A DNA stretch of 64,000 bases. Source: Dasyornis broadbenti (taxonomy: Eukaryota; Chordata; Aves; Passeriformes; Dasyornithidae). The translations under genes and the position numbers were made by a program. Under the pieces are notes generated by a model that had not been told where the DNA came from, ran no database searches, and worked only from the letters and a program-made list of their open reading frames with translations. Location: assembly GCA_013397935.1 (NCBI GenBank), contig VZRN01005622.1, forward strand, positions 6,186,737-6,250,736, given 5' to 3'. Position 1 is the first letter of the stretch. The number at the start of each line of letters is the position of its first letter. Shown here one piece after another: positions 12,244-26,609 of this stretch.

Positions 12244-14636
12244 CACAGAACCTCCTGCTATAGCACAGTGACAAAATTACAGCAAAGGAAGGGAGAACAG
12301 ATTGTGGAATAAAAAAGACACATGGCAGAGTTATACCAAGTGCTAGATGGGGTCAATGAAAGTGGCTGCAAGTGCTTCAAATCTCGGGGTTATCACCTTA
12401 TTAGGAACTCTGTACTGAGACCCATGGGGTCAATGCTCCATGTCCTGCTCCTCCAAGCCTTTTACACAACCATCTCAGAATCAAGATTTCTGCATTTACT
12501 TCTTGACGAAGCAGTAACTGCTGACAAAATCTATAAAAATAAAGAGCAAGTGGTGATAAATAATGATATTCATAAACAAAGTACATCTTCACCAGTCTGA
12601 AAAATCATAACAGCTGTGTATGGGTAAGTTGCAGATAGGCCTGACAGGATGGTTACAAAGCAGGAGGGCGATGTGTGTGTAAAAAAAGGCAAATGGAAAA
12701 TGTTACTTAGCAATGAGAAGTAAAGTGTGTGAACCAGCCCTGCAAGCACAGAGGTGAGACGAGAGGGAGAAAAAGTAAACTCATAGTTAAGGTAACTGTT
12801 AAAAATTCTGAGAAATTCTTCATACCTGAAAAGACACACTCTGATAAAAGCACACTGAATTACAGCCCCTTCATCGTTTCACCTGAATGTCTTATACTTA
12901 TGATGTTAACTTAGACACACTTCTAGCTGTGTATGTACCACAAAGTTACAGAAGATAATGTTTCCCATGGTTTCCAATAAGTTAAAATTAGCGTTATTGT
13001 GGAGAGAATAGTATATACCCTTCCTAATAGGTTATTGTACAGATTTGTATCAGGCGAAAGAAAAAGAAGTCAAGACTGGTAAGAATAAAATAAGAAATTA
13101 AAATCTGTGTGTTAGCACCAGAATAAAAGCAGAACAAGGACTGAAAAGAATGGCCTATATTGATGCTGAAGGATGTTAATGCCAGAAATAAGGTTGCAGA
13201 ATGTCATGTTTATGTTAAGAACAAAGATCTGTCCTGTTTTTGTCAGTCAAGAGGAGCTTTCATCCCTTGTCTCCTGAGTGTTGCACAAGTGATCTGGATC
13301 TGACCACAAACATCTTCATAGAAGTACATAGCTTTGAAGTGTGAGTGCATACAAACAACTTGCTTAAGCATTTGATAAGTAAATATCACCTTCCCCTTCC
13401 ATAAGATCTTGCCCTGATCTTGCACTGTTTTTCCTACATTATCTTAGTAAATACTTTGCATTTAAAAACATATGTCAAAGTAAATGGACCTCCACAGCGC
13501 CCTAAACCAGATCCATAAAGGGATCTCTGTACTAGCATGCCTTCCTTCCAAGACCCTAATTACTGTGATACCAGACCTTTCATTTGTATAAACAAATTTT
13601 CAAACCTTACAACCATGGTATCAATAACGTTAAGATCCACCACAAAAAGCAGCTGACACTGAGAGAAACCAGAAATAACAGTAAAAACCATGACAGAAAA
13701 GACATTTGAACAAAGTGTTTCAAATTATGGCTTGCAGAGAAGTCCTTGTTCTCACTATGACTGCTGATGTTACTGACTTCCACTACCTTTGGATGCCTAA
13801 GTCCATAGAATCCAACAAGCACATTACAGGCTATGTAGCCTGAATTAGGAGTCCCACAAGAAGAGGAGTAAAAGGTTCAGCATCCAAAACAGTCACCTGT
13901 TGCTAACCAGGTAAGGAGTTAAGGGCTGAGGAGTTTACTGGATTGCAGTGAACGCCTCAGCCTTTCTGAAGCCACAGAAGTCATAGCAAGCATCCTGTAT
14001 TACTTGTTAGAAAAGTTGGGCTTTCTCTCTCTTTATTCCTGGGAAAATTTTATTTATTTATAGAAGATTCCCAGGCAGCATTTGCTGCATTATTTTGGAG
14101 ACAGAATCCACTGAGTACAAACAGATGTAACAGTTGAAGCAGCATTGTTGTATTGTAAGGTACACATGCCTCAAATGTCTTAAAATTGTTGTTTTAATCT
14201 CAATAAAGACAAACTCACTTGAAAGTGTCATGTGGATTTTAAACATACAAAATAATCATATAAAATAATTGTTAGTGCTTGAAATAACCTTACTATGGGG
14301 ACAGGGAAATAACCTGGATATTCCTCAACAAGTAATAATTTGGAAAGCCAACCAAGCAGGAATCTCCTCTGTGGTCAACATCCCTCCTTCTGAAATATGA
14401 ATCTATTCCCCACTGAGACAGGCAGACAATATCCGTGCTAAGTACACCAGTTAAGAAGAACTTCACTTAAAACAATCAAACTCTCAAGTAGAGATATTTT
14501 AATACATACAGGGTTTATTCTGGTGTAATCTACCCCACATACTTTATACTCTTTCTTCACTATTTAGTGTACTGAATGAGGAACATGGAGCTGTGAGATT
14601 CTTCACATATTTTTCCCGGATTCCAGACCCATCAAT

Positions 14637-14684
14637 CATTGGTGATCTTAGGGATCTTTTCCAACCTAAGACACTCTATGATCT
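14637..14684 (+). mobile_element. Short CR1 3' tail
   Basis: TTGGTGATCTTAGGGATC followed by TTTTCCAACCTAAGACACTC and TATGATC matches the CR1 3' end in forward orientation, including the start of the ATTCTATG-type tail. Only about 48 bases remain. It is antisense to ROBO2. Confidence 0.8.
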
Positions 14685-14865
14685 CCAGGTACACAACACC
14701 AAACTCTAGGGTCACAGGCATGAACCTACAGAAATTACCTTGGTCTCTTCTGCCAGAAAGGCTGCATGCTGTCCATAAGGGTGTACATTAACTGTATAGA
14801 CAATAACTCAAAAAAAGCAGTTAATATTTAGTGTCCATGTGATGCTGGGAAAAGTTAATGTCTTC

Positions 14866-14973
14866 ATCTTACAGATTGGTTACTGAAGCACAAAAAGGGT
14901 ATGGAAGCCTTGTGCAAGGTCAGGGGAATAGCTAGGGAACTGGAATTATGGCCATTTCAAATTCAGATCTAGC
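14866..14973 (-). mobile_element. MIR-like SINE remnant
   Basis: In order, the plus strand shows CATCTTACAGATTGGTTACT, GAAGCACAAAAAGGG, CTTGTGCAAGGTCAGGGGAA and TAGCTAGGGAACTGGAATTA, then CAAATTCAGATCT. These line up with the reverse complement of MIR (TTTTACAGATGAGGAAACTG, GGCACAGAGAGGTTAAG, CTTGCCCAAGGTCACACAG, CTAGTAAGTGGCAGAGC). MIR is an ancient tRNA-derived SINE of amniotes and is scarce in birds, so this copy must be old. A related core-SINE is possible. Confidence 0.65.
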
Positions 14974-17900
14974 CAAAGTGTGACAAGACAGACCGTCATG
15001 AAGACACTGAGAAAACCTGAACATGTGCAGGTTTAGAGAAGTTAGAGAAGGAGTTGATTTACACCCTGATCTTCTCAATGTACACACCTGCACTGAGCAT
15101 CAGAAGACAGAAAAAATTATAACCTATGTTGGTTTGCATGATTTTAATTAAAATAAATCCAGCAAATATTCCTCTTTTGACTTGGTCTCTCTAGCAAATA
15201 GCTTATAATAGCTCAGATCTCCTTTTTAAACATTATAAACACTATTTTCAAAGAAAACATGAGCAGGGATAAAAAAATCCACAGAACAAATGTATACAGA
15301 CACATTGCTGTAATCAGGTTGTTGTGCTATTAGCTACCCTTGTTAAAATGTTAATGAGTAGCTTGCCATAGGCTTGCTGAATTGCAGTTTATTTCTGAAC
15401 AGGTCAGCATTTTACAGTCCCTACCCCTCTGACCCTGTTTTAGAGTACTTTGTTCAATAGTTAAAACTCCCTTAATGAATGCCGCTTCTTTCAAGTGAAA
15501 TAGGATCACAGAACACACTCCACAAGGGCACATTTAAGAATGTCACCACTGGAAACAAAACAAATGAGGTTTTTTGGGTTTTTTTTTTTTACTGGGTATT
15601 AAAATTAAGATGTTAAGGATCAATTTATGCACATTCTCACAAAGAAAGATACCAAAAGGAGCCATACCTCAAATGCCCAATTAGTTTGAAGATTGCAACC
15701 ATTAACCTTTAGAGAGAATTCCCTCTGTAACAGAGTTTGGAAATATGTCTTATTTTGCAAACAAGTGTTGTTAGAAAGATTCTCATGCCCCTACTCCCCC
15801 TCTCCCCAGAGCATTTAAGGGTAGTAAGTTCCAGATGCGGCCTTGAATGTTATTGAGGTACACAGTAAGAGGTGCATCTGAATAACAAAATTATGATACT
15901 ACAATTTGATTATAGTGTGGAAAAGTAAGAATAATATTGAAATACAATTATCTGGGCAGCTCTAACTGGGAGCTACTGTGACTTGGTAGCATGTGCTCAT
16001 AAAGTATAACTTAAAAAAAAAAAATCAGGTGGTAAACTGACCGATATTTCTCGAAGTGTTTTCTTTGCAGGTAATTTCTTTTCTTAAAGGTCCATTCCTG
16101 ATGTTATTTATTGCTGTTGCAGTGTTTCACAACGGGCTGCATCCTCAGATGATCCTTGAATATATTTTGATCACATTCAATCTGTATATCTGCTCAGTCT
16201 GAGAAGACACTGAAGGAGCCAAAAACTTCTTTCAAAAGAGAAATAGTTCTAAAATGCAGTGTATGCATTGAGACACACCTCAGCCTTTTCTTTTTTTGTC
16301 AATATTGCACAGAGTAAGGAAAAGCCACTAGTTTTCATGGATCCCATTCACACAAGCCTACAGTTGTTTCTGAATTCTTCTGTAAAAAGAAAACTCAAGA
16401 ATATTAATCAGAAGTTACTTTCCATCACCTGCACGATCTTTTAAGCTATCTCTTTAGTACACACATGTATATATACAAAGGTAAAGGTTTACACATAGAA
16501 ACAGAATTTTAACTTATTTTTTCCTTCTTTTCTATATTGCAATCTTCTAAATTTTCTTTTGTTCTCAATGCAAATGGTCATTGGTTCATCTTCTTTCACC
16601 CAGGACGGTTATGTCACATCACTTGACTAATATGCATGCATTTGCCACTAAAAGACATTTTAACTGAGAGCTGTCACATCCGTCATCTCCACTCGGGCTG
16701 GTTAAAATTTTTATCTGCCTTCTTGAATTAATTTCAGCTTGCCTGAGCCCAGCAGGGGACTTTAGAGTGGTTTAGTTAAATTCTTCATTTTGAAAAAGCA
16801 TTTTAGAGTCCTTCTATTTAGATTTTCGTCTCGTATCTAATTTTTGTTTCACATTACTGAAACAATGAGGTAATTATACATCCAGTGAAGGGGGGAGGGA
16901 AAAAAAAGCAGACACGAGAGAGAGAAAAGAAATTATCCAATTTTGACATTTTCCTGGGAAAGCATTTTCCCCTTGCTTTTCAGCTTTTTATGTGGTTCCC
17001 TGTTATTTCACAAATTATCTGTAACCATAGTTAGAAGTGATTATGTTAAAAAGAAAATATGCAAAATGTAACGAAAAAAAATTTGAGACAAGAGAACACT
17101 AATTGACAGTCAAAACAAGAAGAGAATGGGAAAGATAAACTAGAAATGATAAATTCTGTCATCAAAATATTTTATACAGATCATGTCTATGACAAAGCTG
17201 GATGCAACCAAGCCAACAGTCTATGCTTCTTAAAGAGCTCATTCAAAGTATGGGATTTCAGGCAGCAAGGACACATATTAGTAGGTAAGGAGGTTCAAGC
17301 TGGGGATTGGATGAGAGGGATGTTAGAGAATGAGTAATCTTAGTAAAGGACCTAAATCTATTAAAAGATGTACAAAACACCAGTGACCTGTGGAAATATA
17401 TCCCCATGACTAGTACTGGACTCTTGATAAATGTGCCGGAGATGATCAATGCATTGCTGTATGTTCTGCATGTGTTCATAATTACTAAAAATCTCACAGG
17501 GAAAGTAATCCACCATGGAATGACAGACAAAATTTATATATATTTATATAATAAATACTAATGTCAACACAAAAATTGTTCATAAGATCTGGAAAATTCA
17601 CAGGGCTCCCAAACACCTCATTTGCATGCTTGGCTTCTTTATGATCTTATGTTCTTGAGGTAACAAGCCTGCAGCTACACTGTAGCTAAACAAGTGAAAT
17701 CCATCTACAAGTATAGATGTGATTGCTTAAAGAAATTTCCAAAATCGAATTGGCACAAGAATTTGCAGTGTCAAAGAGAGAAAATAAGTTTACTATCATT
17801 TAAAAAGCTGGAAGAAAGAAAACCCCAAAACATACAGAAAAATAAAGATTAATCAGTCCCTATAAAATAGTCCAAAGGGAATCACTTTATTGCCTAACTT

Positions 17901-18542
17901 GAAACTTCCATCTGTAGCTGCAATATCCTTTGAATTTGAACGTTCCTTTACAGTTTTATACCTAAAGCAGAGGAACAGATAGGACAGGGATGTAGCGCCT
18001 CTTCTCCAACTCTGAAGCTTACTGAATTTCAACTCTGTTCAGAATAGTAGAAACTCAGGGACGTCTTCATAGTTAAACTATCAGCAACAGGTCCCAGTTC
18101 TGTGCAGCTCTGGCAAGGGTGCCCCACAGCACAAACACATGGCTCTCTGAGGCATATGCTCAGAAAAGCTGCAAAGAAGGCAAAAGTTACCTCTGGAAAT
18201 TTTAAACCTGCCAGGATTTAAACAGGGCATAAACTCCCAAAGGGAAGTAACTGATTGTGTATGTAGTGGTTCCACTGGGAAGGGATCACAATATGGGTAA
18301 ATTCCCACTATTCCATTGAATTCAAAAGGCATTCTATACCCACGCTTTTGAGCTGAGTTATTGCATTGTTGTTCCTTCGGTATACAGTCAATCTGATCAA
18401 AATAGCTGTCAAAGAAAAAAAATCTACTGAAAGGCAGCTGCATTACAATACACTGGTTAACGAGGAAGAAAAATTATTTCTAGTAAATGCTGATTGAAAA
18501 AAACACCTAAATGTGTTTGTGATCAAGGAAGACAGGCAGTTT
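14974..18542. other. Intron stretch, no gene seen
   Basis: AT-rich sequence with short T and A runs (15580-15590, 16012-16024) and a degenerate AT tract near 17535-17560. No repeat family or coding domain is recognised. Confidence 0.6.
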
Positions 18543-18646
18543 AAAAAACAAAAAACAAAACAAAACAACAAAAAAAAACAAACAAAAAAAAACCAAACAC
18601 AAAAATAAAAAAAACACCCCCCCCAAAAAAAAACCAAACAAAAAAT
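18543..18646. repeat. A/C-rich low-complexity tract
   Basis: Runs of A broken by C, with a run of eight C near 18617-18624. The minus strand is T/G-rich. It opens a spurious Phe/Cys-rich frame. Confidence 0.93.
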
Positions 18647-20395
18647 CTAAATATTTTAAAGCTTAGTGGCCTTAAAACTTAGCAGTCTAACCATCTGGAA
18701 ACTTTACAGCTATTATTATAAATTCTTATTTAAAGGGCACTAAGACCCATTGCTTACATGAAATTAGTCATGCAAGGGCCTGCAGATGTACACCCTTCTG
18801 TCCAACCACTGAAACTCTGAATGTAAAGTCCAAAGTGTTCATTTGTGTGGGGCACAGAGACACAACAGCTCCAAGACTTTGTTGTGCAACACAAGAGGTG
18901 GAGTCTTCCCAGAATTTATTACACATATTCAATTGCAAATGCTGCTCTACTTGCTACAGGACCGAACATGTTTTTTCTACCATAGCTGAATGTGCAAAAT
19001 AGACCTCAGGAATGTGTCTTGTTCTTTCTTTTTATTCCCCTTTTTGTCAGATAACAGCTGTTTGGGACAACAGACTAGAGGTGAAACACTGGAAGAAGCT
19101 TATTAGAAGCACTGGCTCAGTTGCACTAGAAGAAAAAGCACAGGAACTTCTCTGATGCGTTGATGAATTATATAAAATAGATCCACTGTAATACATTAAA
19201 ATACTCACTGAAATTACATTTTCTAGCAAGAAAATTTTACCTTATGAAAAGCTTTTACAGGAATACTTGAAGCAACAATATGAATTTAATAACAGGAACT
19301 CATTTTGAAAATCACATTTAAGACCCTTCTCCATATAGAAGAAGCCAACATTCCTATTCCATATGAACATAAAACTTTCCACCATCTTAAAGTTTTGTTG
19401 GTTCTCATCAAGATATAAAGATAGCACTAAAAAAAGCAGAGGAAGAAAGGAGTGATCAGTGTAACACTTGCAATTAGGTATGTATTTGGCAGAAAATTCC
19501 ATTGACAAGGCAAGTAAGATTCATAGTAGCTCTAAGTTCATGAAATTTGGTGACTTATTTCATTTATTATCCTGTAATTCTCTGTGCAAAAGCATCTGTT
19601 GAGTTGGAGTTGCAATATTGCAGAGTATCCTTGGATGCTATGACACCCCAAAATCCACTTTCAAAGGCAACAGTCATACAGGGTCCACGTTCTCAAAGAT
19701 ATTCAGGTGTTTAATCTCTTTCTATCTCCCTCTGAAGCACTACACATAAAAGAGCCAAGCCTTAGGAATTTAAGTCCAGTTGGCATTAATAAAGCGTATA
19801 CATCAACAGAAAATGCATAATTTGGGAACCAAAACTGTTCAGGCATTTTCTGAATGAGGGCAAAGATTACTTGACATATCCATAGAGAACAAGGCTAGGT
19901 ATCAGTTAATACAGCTAATATTTAGTTATTAGGGAGCCTTATCCCACAGCACTTAGTTATTTAACTCTAGAATGAGAATTATGTTCCTATCCCTTGCAAA
20001 AATCACCCCTACCTCAACAAAGCCACATCACAAGTAAGAGTAGCCAAATTACAGATTATCTACAGTGCTTTGAGGCAAAGTGTGGTTTTTACAGCATAGC
20101 CTGAAGCAAGAAGGAAAGAAATACGTGGAAGAACCAAAAAAGTTGGACCTGAGTGAAGGTGTTTGATCTCTGTGCCTAAAGGACAACAATCAATTCTCTC
20201 CGGGCAGGTACAAATAAGAAAGCAAGAACACAACCCTGCACCTGCTTTTGCTGGATTGACCTGGAATAAGCTTTTCCTGTACTTTACTCAAAACACTAAA
20301 AAGACAAGAAATATACAGTAGCACATGGAATCTATTTTCTTATGCTTCTGCTCCCACACACTCATATTGGAGATTCAGTATGAGAAATACTTAAC

Positions 20396-20433
20396 AAAAA
20401 AAAAAAAAANTAAAGAACAGGATAAAAAAAAAG

Positions 20434-20477
<44 letters not shown>

Positions 20478-20482
20478 AAAAA
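20396..20482. repeat. Long poly-A tract with an ambiguous base
   Basis: Mostly adenine, with one unbroken run of 42 A (20434-20475) and a single N at 20410. The N suggests a sequencing or assembly problem, so the true length is uncertain. Confidence 0.95.
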
Positions 20483-22211
20483 GCTTTTGATGAACAATGT
20501 TAAATGCGGCTCCTACACATAGTAGGGAAAAATCAGAGGACCTTCCTCTGTAACAATTGTAAACATATGCCAACAAGACCCAGCAGACTGGGTAGATTAG
20601 ATTTGTTAGCTGATATCAGGGTGGATTCTGTCATCCTTACTCATGGGGAATAGCACTTTTATCAGCTTTTATTCTAAGTAAGGTACTGTTTAAGAAAAGT
20701 ACGGATTCTCCCACCACCCACAAAGGATGCAATCTTTTTGCATCAGAGATCAAAGCCAAGAATTAAAATAAATAGAAAAATCAGATGCCTTTCATGTGCC
20801 ATGATCAACTGTCCACATCTGTTAAAACTCCCAACCTGACAACACACAGGTGGACTCCTTTGCCTCCACAGCATCATTGCACCTTGGCTCCTCCAAGCAG
20901 CCTAATGAAAAGCGTCTGGCGGTGACTTCCCTCCCTCCCTCCTCCTTTTCCTTGCCTCTCTGTCAGCTCTCTGGATTCAAACATGCCCAGCTCATGCATA
21001 AGCAAACAGGTGCAAGGCACGGCTCTGCCAGAGCCCGAGCAAGCACGAGGTACACATGTAGCTCGCTGATTGTGGCTTGCTACTGATAGAAGGCGACAAG
21101 GCCACACAATAGGTGGGGTCAGTAGGTGGCTCTTTGATTTCCCTGCCTCTCCACAGAACAGCAGCATGGGAGTTTGCCTGTGGGGGACGAACACTGCCTT
21201 TCCATGGAAAACGTGAAAGCACTGGGGCTACAAAACCAACAAGCATCTGGAACGTGGACTTTGTTTCTGATCAGGAAAACTGCTTATGCAAATCAAGATG
21301 TATTCACCCACCAGCCTTGCCTGCTTGCGAGGAGATGATTAACTGTGAAAACTTTGTAATGAAACAAATAGCTCTGTGTTTATTATGAGTTTCACATATA
21401 AAATGAGATACTCCAGTAACCAAAATGTAAAAATGGACTCTTCCATCAGAAAGAGATTTCAACTACAGTCGTGCCTCATCAACACATGCTGTTACTCCTT
21501 TAGTTTTTTGGTTTAGTTTCTTATCATCCTACTAAATTTGGAGTTAAGACATTACAAAACACCTCTACAAACACTCCAGATTCTGCTGTCTCAGAAATAT
21601 TTATCATGTTTTGATGCTGTTGGTCACTGAGCCAACATTATCTTCATCTCACAGCACAAGCCCAATTTCAGAGATTTTTTTATAGTAAGATGACAAGTTC
21701 ATTAAGATTTAAAAACCAAAAATCCAAACCAGCCCTGCAAGACAATTGTTTTGGTATGGTAGCAAGGAAAACTGGATGAAATGTCTGAACTAAATAACTA
21801 CAGAAACTGCACCAAACCCACCAACTTAAATGCCACCGCACCAATTTAAAACAGCAAGAAGCACACCTTTTTTTTCTTGCATACCTATTTGTTTTTCATC
21901 CAACCTTTTAATTAAGCAATATTCAAAAAGGAACAGTCACTTTTAACTCATTGCCCTGAATCACTATGAAATAGCTACCAAGGTTTACATGGTATCACAC
22001 CACATACTCCAGTTATATTTTAAAATATCAGTTTAAGAAGAACAGCTGAGATGTAGAGTTGAATTATCTGGGTAGAGAAGGATATTCCTTGACTACTGCA
22101 CTCCATTATTTCAAACTGTTCACTCTCAGAAACTGAAAACCTGGATCACTTAATTTAAATGTTCAAACCTTTGAAATACAAAAATAAAGATCTGTACTTC
22201 ACATGACAAAA

Positions 22212-22227
22212 CCCCCCCCCCGCCCCC
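22212..22227. repeat. Poly-C tract
   Basis: A C run interrupted by a single G. It is simple sequence. A similar C-rich run with interspersed G lies at 7899-7917. Confidence 0.9.
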
Positions 22228-23864
22228 ACTACTGGTATATAGCATAATGCAAATGCACTCGGATCCTCCAGATCCCAAATCTTCCATGTACACCAGAACG
22301 GGACACTGAATTTAGGAGCAGCAAAGACTTTGTGAAAATCAAGTAGATAAGATCTTGGAATTTAAAGTGCTGAACCTTATTCAACCTTAAGTAATCATAT
22401 TTGACAATTCTGCTTTCAGAAAGTATAACACTTCTTCTCAGGTTGAACAGTTCTTACCTCACCTGGAAGACGAGCCCCAAATTACCTGCTACATGGCCTG
22501 AAATGGCATGGAAACGCTATTAAAACACACGCCTAGTGGGGCTGCTGCTGATTCTAGGAACGTTTTCAGCCCTGTGTCTCTTACATGCACTTCGTCTCAG
22601 TTGAACTCTGAAGTGCAGGCAGTCAAATTTGGGCTGATTAATGGACATTTGTGCTGGCAAGTTACGAAAACAGTGGGAATTCCTCCCCTTTTTCAACCTG
22701 TCTCTAAAACACTTGTACTAGACTAACCAAAATGTGGCCTTTCATTCAAAAAACTTTTCTGCCAAACTTCAGCTGTCAAATTATTAAAGCAAATTATATT
22801 TAATTTTCAGCTGCTTTTAGGTATCTCCATGAGGCAGACTATTAAGATTTAAATGACAACTATGCCCTGTAAACTCTGACAGTTTCTTACTATGACCTAT
22901 TTTCTAAATGTTTCAAGCCAGATTAGGGTAAAACAAAACAAACAATCAGGAGGTAGCGACAGCCCATCTTATCAGCATGCTCCAATAAACCAAGGCATTA
23001 ATAAATAATTACAGCCCTCTCTCACAAATATCACCAGTACCAGGGGATTTGATTTAAATATGTTTGTCGTAAGATTAAGCCTCAAAATACAATATCAGTT
23101 TTTATTTCCCATATGGCTAAATTTACAAACTTAAATAAAACTACAAATCCCTGTTTACAACTCCAGTAACCTCTATGATCCTCAGTTACCCAGAACCCTA
23201 TTTACATTCATGACATCTTTCTCCCTTCACCTCCATTTTATTTCAAAGGCAAAAGCTAATGACCATTCGAATTCTCCACTTCGGAGGTTGAATAGCAATG
23301 GCTTACACAAAGCCTTAGAAACAGGTTATTCATCGTTATCTTTACTGCAGTGATAAATATTTCCCCCTTCAGTTTGGTGATCTTAGATTTCATATAGCAG
23401 AGCGAGAATTTCATGTAAATTAAAAAGTGACTTCAAACTCAGTGTTTTTGCCACAATGCAAAGACTGTACTAAGAACAATAGTCACAACAGCCCCTTATC
23501 TGTGTATGTATAAAACAGGAAAAGTAAAGATACAAATGGATATTTTTTTTTTTAATCATCAAGTGTTCTCCACAAATATGATGTAGAAATAATAACATAG
23601 ATACAAAAAAACCATCTAAAATAAAGCCCAAATTTCATCCAGAAATAAAAGAAGTTTCTCAATACAAGAAGCACCTGGTGACTCTTCTGGATAACTGGCA
23701 AGGTAACCAAACTATAAAACTTTTATTGAAGTGAACTTTCAATACGATTTTACAATTTTTTTTTCAGTTTTCATTTCCAGTGCATTCCTATATTACCTGA
23801 AGTGTCTAAGCACACATGTAGAACACATTCTGTAACTTAACTTCATAGTTATCTTATTTTCAAA

Positions 23865-23884
23865 GGGGGGGGGGAGGGGGGGGG
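23865..23884. repeat. Poly-G tract
   Basis: Twenty bases of G with one A at 23875. Such a run could form a G-quadruplex on the plus strand. No other signal lies nearby. Confidence 0.9.
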
Positions 23885-25648
23885 AAACAAGACGTGTGCA
23901 GGGTCAAGTTGATTAATTTTAGTTTCAATTTGTAAGCTATTTATTCATACACTGGATGAAGGGGATCACGATTGAAAAAGTAGTTTAATTAGAGCAGAAA
24001 GCCAGCAGAAGCAGCAAGCAGAAGCAGGCTATTACCAAGTAGTTAAATGAGGACAACAAATACATGACTCCCACACAAGGGGACAGTATCACTCAGATGT
24101 GTAATGCTCAGCAGGCTCTCCTTGGTGTCTCCTGAAACTTTCCCTGCTGTATTATTTCATAGCATGCATAATCAGTAAACACTGAATATGGGGAAAATAT
24201 GGCACCATCGGTGTTACTCATGGGATTTTACCCAAGGATGCAGCAGAAATGAGCAATCACTCAGCAAGCCTGCTTGGCCTGCCTCTAATTTATCATGGCT
24301 TACATCTCATGCCTGCCAGCAGAGCTGAATTCATATGTTATTGTCCCAAACCTGTCACTTTCTGGACTGCTTTTTAATCTTCCTCCTAGAATTACATTCA
24401 GAAAGGTCACTGCTATCCAATTAGAACCTTATCAAAGATGCACATGCAGGCTGGATTCACGCTTATCGAGAATGGGTCATAAATCCAGAAACTGCACATC
24501 GCACAGTACCATTACCATAATGAATAACTCACATGGAAAAAAAGTGTCAAAAAAGTACCTGGGTATTCCCAGGCAAGTGTCTGACTGTATTTCTGCATAC
24601 TCTAGAGCAGGTGAATGAGTGAAAGGGTTATTTATAATTATAGGAATGATGGAAATCAAAGACCATCAAATCCAGTAACACTTTGACTTTTATACAAAAC
24701 CTGATAATTGTATACATTTCTACAAACATAGACTTCCCTGCTCTTTTTCCTTAAGTCTCCAAATGCATGTTTTCAAGATGATTTGTGAGGATTGCTATCA
24801 TTAATATACCAACATCTATTGCCTTTTCCTCTATCTCAGTGTCTTTGCAACTTATGAAGAATCATGTGTACTCTTTTATCAATTAATTTAATCAAGCTCA
24901 GAATTTGAAAGAGGAATTTGTTTTCAGTCTTCTCATTCAGGTGCATCAATCCATAAATAAAACCCATACACACATCCATACATTTCTGCTCTTGACCTTT
25001 GTAAAATAATTTTTTCCTCATTGTCACAGAAATAGCTTGAGAAATACTGTAGTGTATGATCCAGTTCAAAAGGAAGTTATTTAGTAAATACAGCCTAGGA
25101 ATATTAAGAATGAAAGGCATTAAACAAAACCCACATTTTTACATTGCTTGTGGTTCCAAGATTTCATTCAGTTCTCTATTTTGAGAAAGTGCATTTTCAG
25201 CGTTGTCTATTCCAGAAGCAAGAAAGCAGCACATCTGTGTCACTAAAAGCTCCCCTCATTAAATGATCACCTGGAAACACCAAACATTTTCAGTCCCTCA
25301 CCCTTACAGGGATTATACTGATTTACAAACAGGATCAAAGCAATTCTCTCAAGAAGATAAGCAGATGAAAGAACTGAGTAGGTTTAAGAACTCCTCTAAG
25401 AACCATTCACTCTTTCTCCTACCACTTTGCCAACTTCACTGGTCAATATCTGGGAGAGGTCCAAGTAAGGCAAGAGAAATATGGAACAAAGCCTCAAGTC
25501 TTACTGCTTTGCCTTACTTCCAGAATACCAACAACAGAGCTTCAGTATCTTACCATGACTGAAAACTTAAATTTACAATCCATTCATCTTTTTACCTTTT
25601 TTTCTCTACCCATGAGTTTATTGGTTCTCTCTTTCATTTGATTGAGGG

Positions 25649-25665
25649 TTTTTTTTTTTTTTTTT
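25649..25665. repeat. Poly-T run
   Basis: Seventeen T. Comparable runs lie at 26593-26609 and 44653-44668, the last followed by two GCCATTT-type units. Confidence 0.9.
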
Positions 25666-26592
25666 CCTGGTTACTACACAGCTGTTGAGGATTCCAGGTG
25701 CTCAGATCAACATACCAAGGAAAGTAAAGTATGCATTAACCTAGTGACTCTGGAGGTAAGTTTCCAAAGCAAGGTTGGAGATACCTGGTCCAAACAGACT
25801 GCTTTTCCAAAATGACACCATCCACTGTACTCCAAAATCAGTAACAGCCATAATGGAATCTTCACACCTACTGTGATTATTCCTATTTATGCACTAGGAA
25901 CATGTATTGCCTACAGCTACTGAGCAAGCCCATACAGACCAGAGGGATGTTTTTGCACTAAGGTACATCATATAACAGAGACCTTAATATATTCCTGCAT
26001 ATGGATTTATTGCTAGCTCAAGCTGGATCTCAGCTTTAGTCTCTCTTTATGAGACTTTTCTCATAAAGAAAAGCAGACATAGTGTTTAACAAAACCAAAA
26101 AAAAAGTGTATAAACCAGCACACTTTGGCATGAAACCCTTTGCCTCAGCCTTCTTCATAACAAATACTGTGTATTTCAGGTCTGACATGTTTATGCAGCA
26201 ACAAACAATGGTGCTTACTTTTCACTTGGAATGAAAACTAAGATACAAGCTATTTTTAATGATTTTTTTCTACATCTTCCACTTTTTTCAATCAAAATTA
26301 GCCTATGAATTACATATGCATTTTATTTAACAATATTCAAGCAAAGATTTCTATAAGGACTTGTCTTAACTGGGTCATTTACACTCTTACAGAATGTAAA
26401 ATGCACTAAAAGTACATATTTAATAGCCTGGATATGAATGTTCATTCCTGGAGCTTAAACTGTGAAGTATCTCACAGCATAACACATACATTGCAGACAA
26501 AAGCAATGTATCTGAATCACTCCTCCCTTCCCAGCTCTTTTCTGTTTGGTTTGGACTTCCATATAGCCACAAGGAAGTGAAAATGTGCCCTA

Positions 26593-26609
26593 TTTTTTTT
26601 TTTTTTTTT
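26593..26609. repeat. Poly-T run
   Basis: Seventeen T between AT-rich intron sequence. Confidence 0.9.

Noticed and set aside
18443..18637. Phe/Cys-rich open frame resembling a membrane segment
   Set aside because: It is a translation of the A/C-rich low-complexity tract.
18541..18660. Possible CRISPR-like or other ordered array because of recurring CAAA units
   Set aside because: It is low-complexity sequence with no unique spacers. CRISPR arrays are not expected in a vertebrate nuclear genome.
24635..24680. Weak resemblance to a CR1 3' end (GGAATGATGGAAATC, ACCATCAAATCCAG)
   Set aside because: Too short and too diverged to call without a repeat library.
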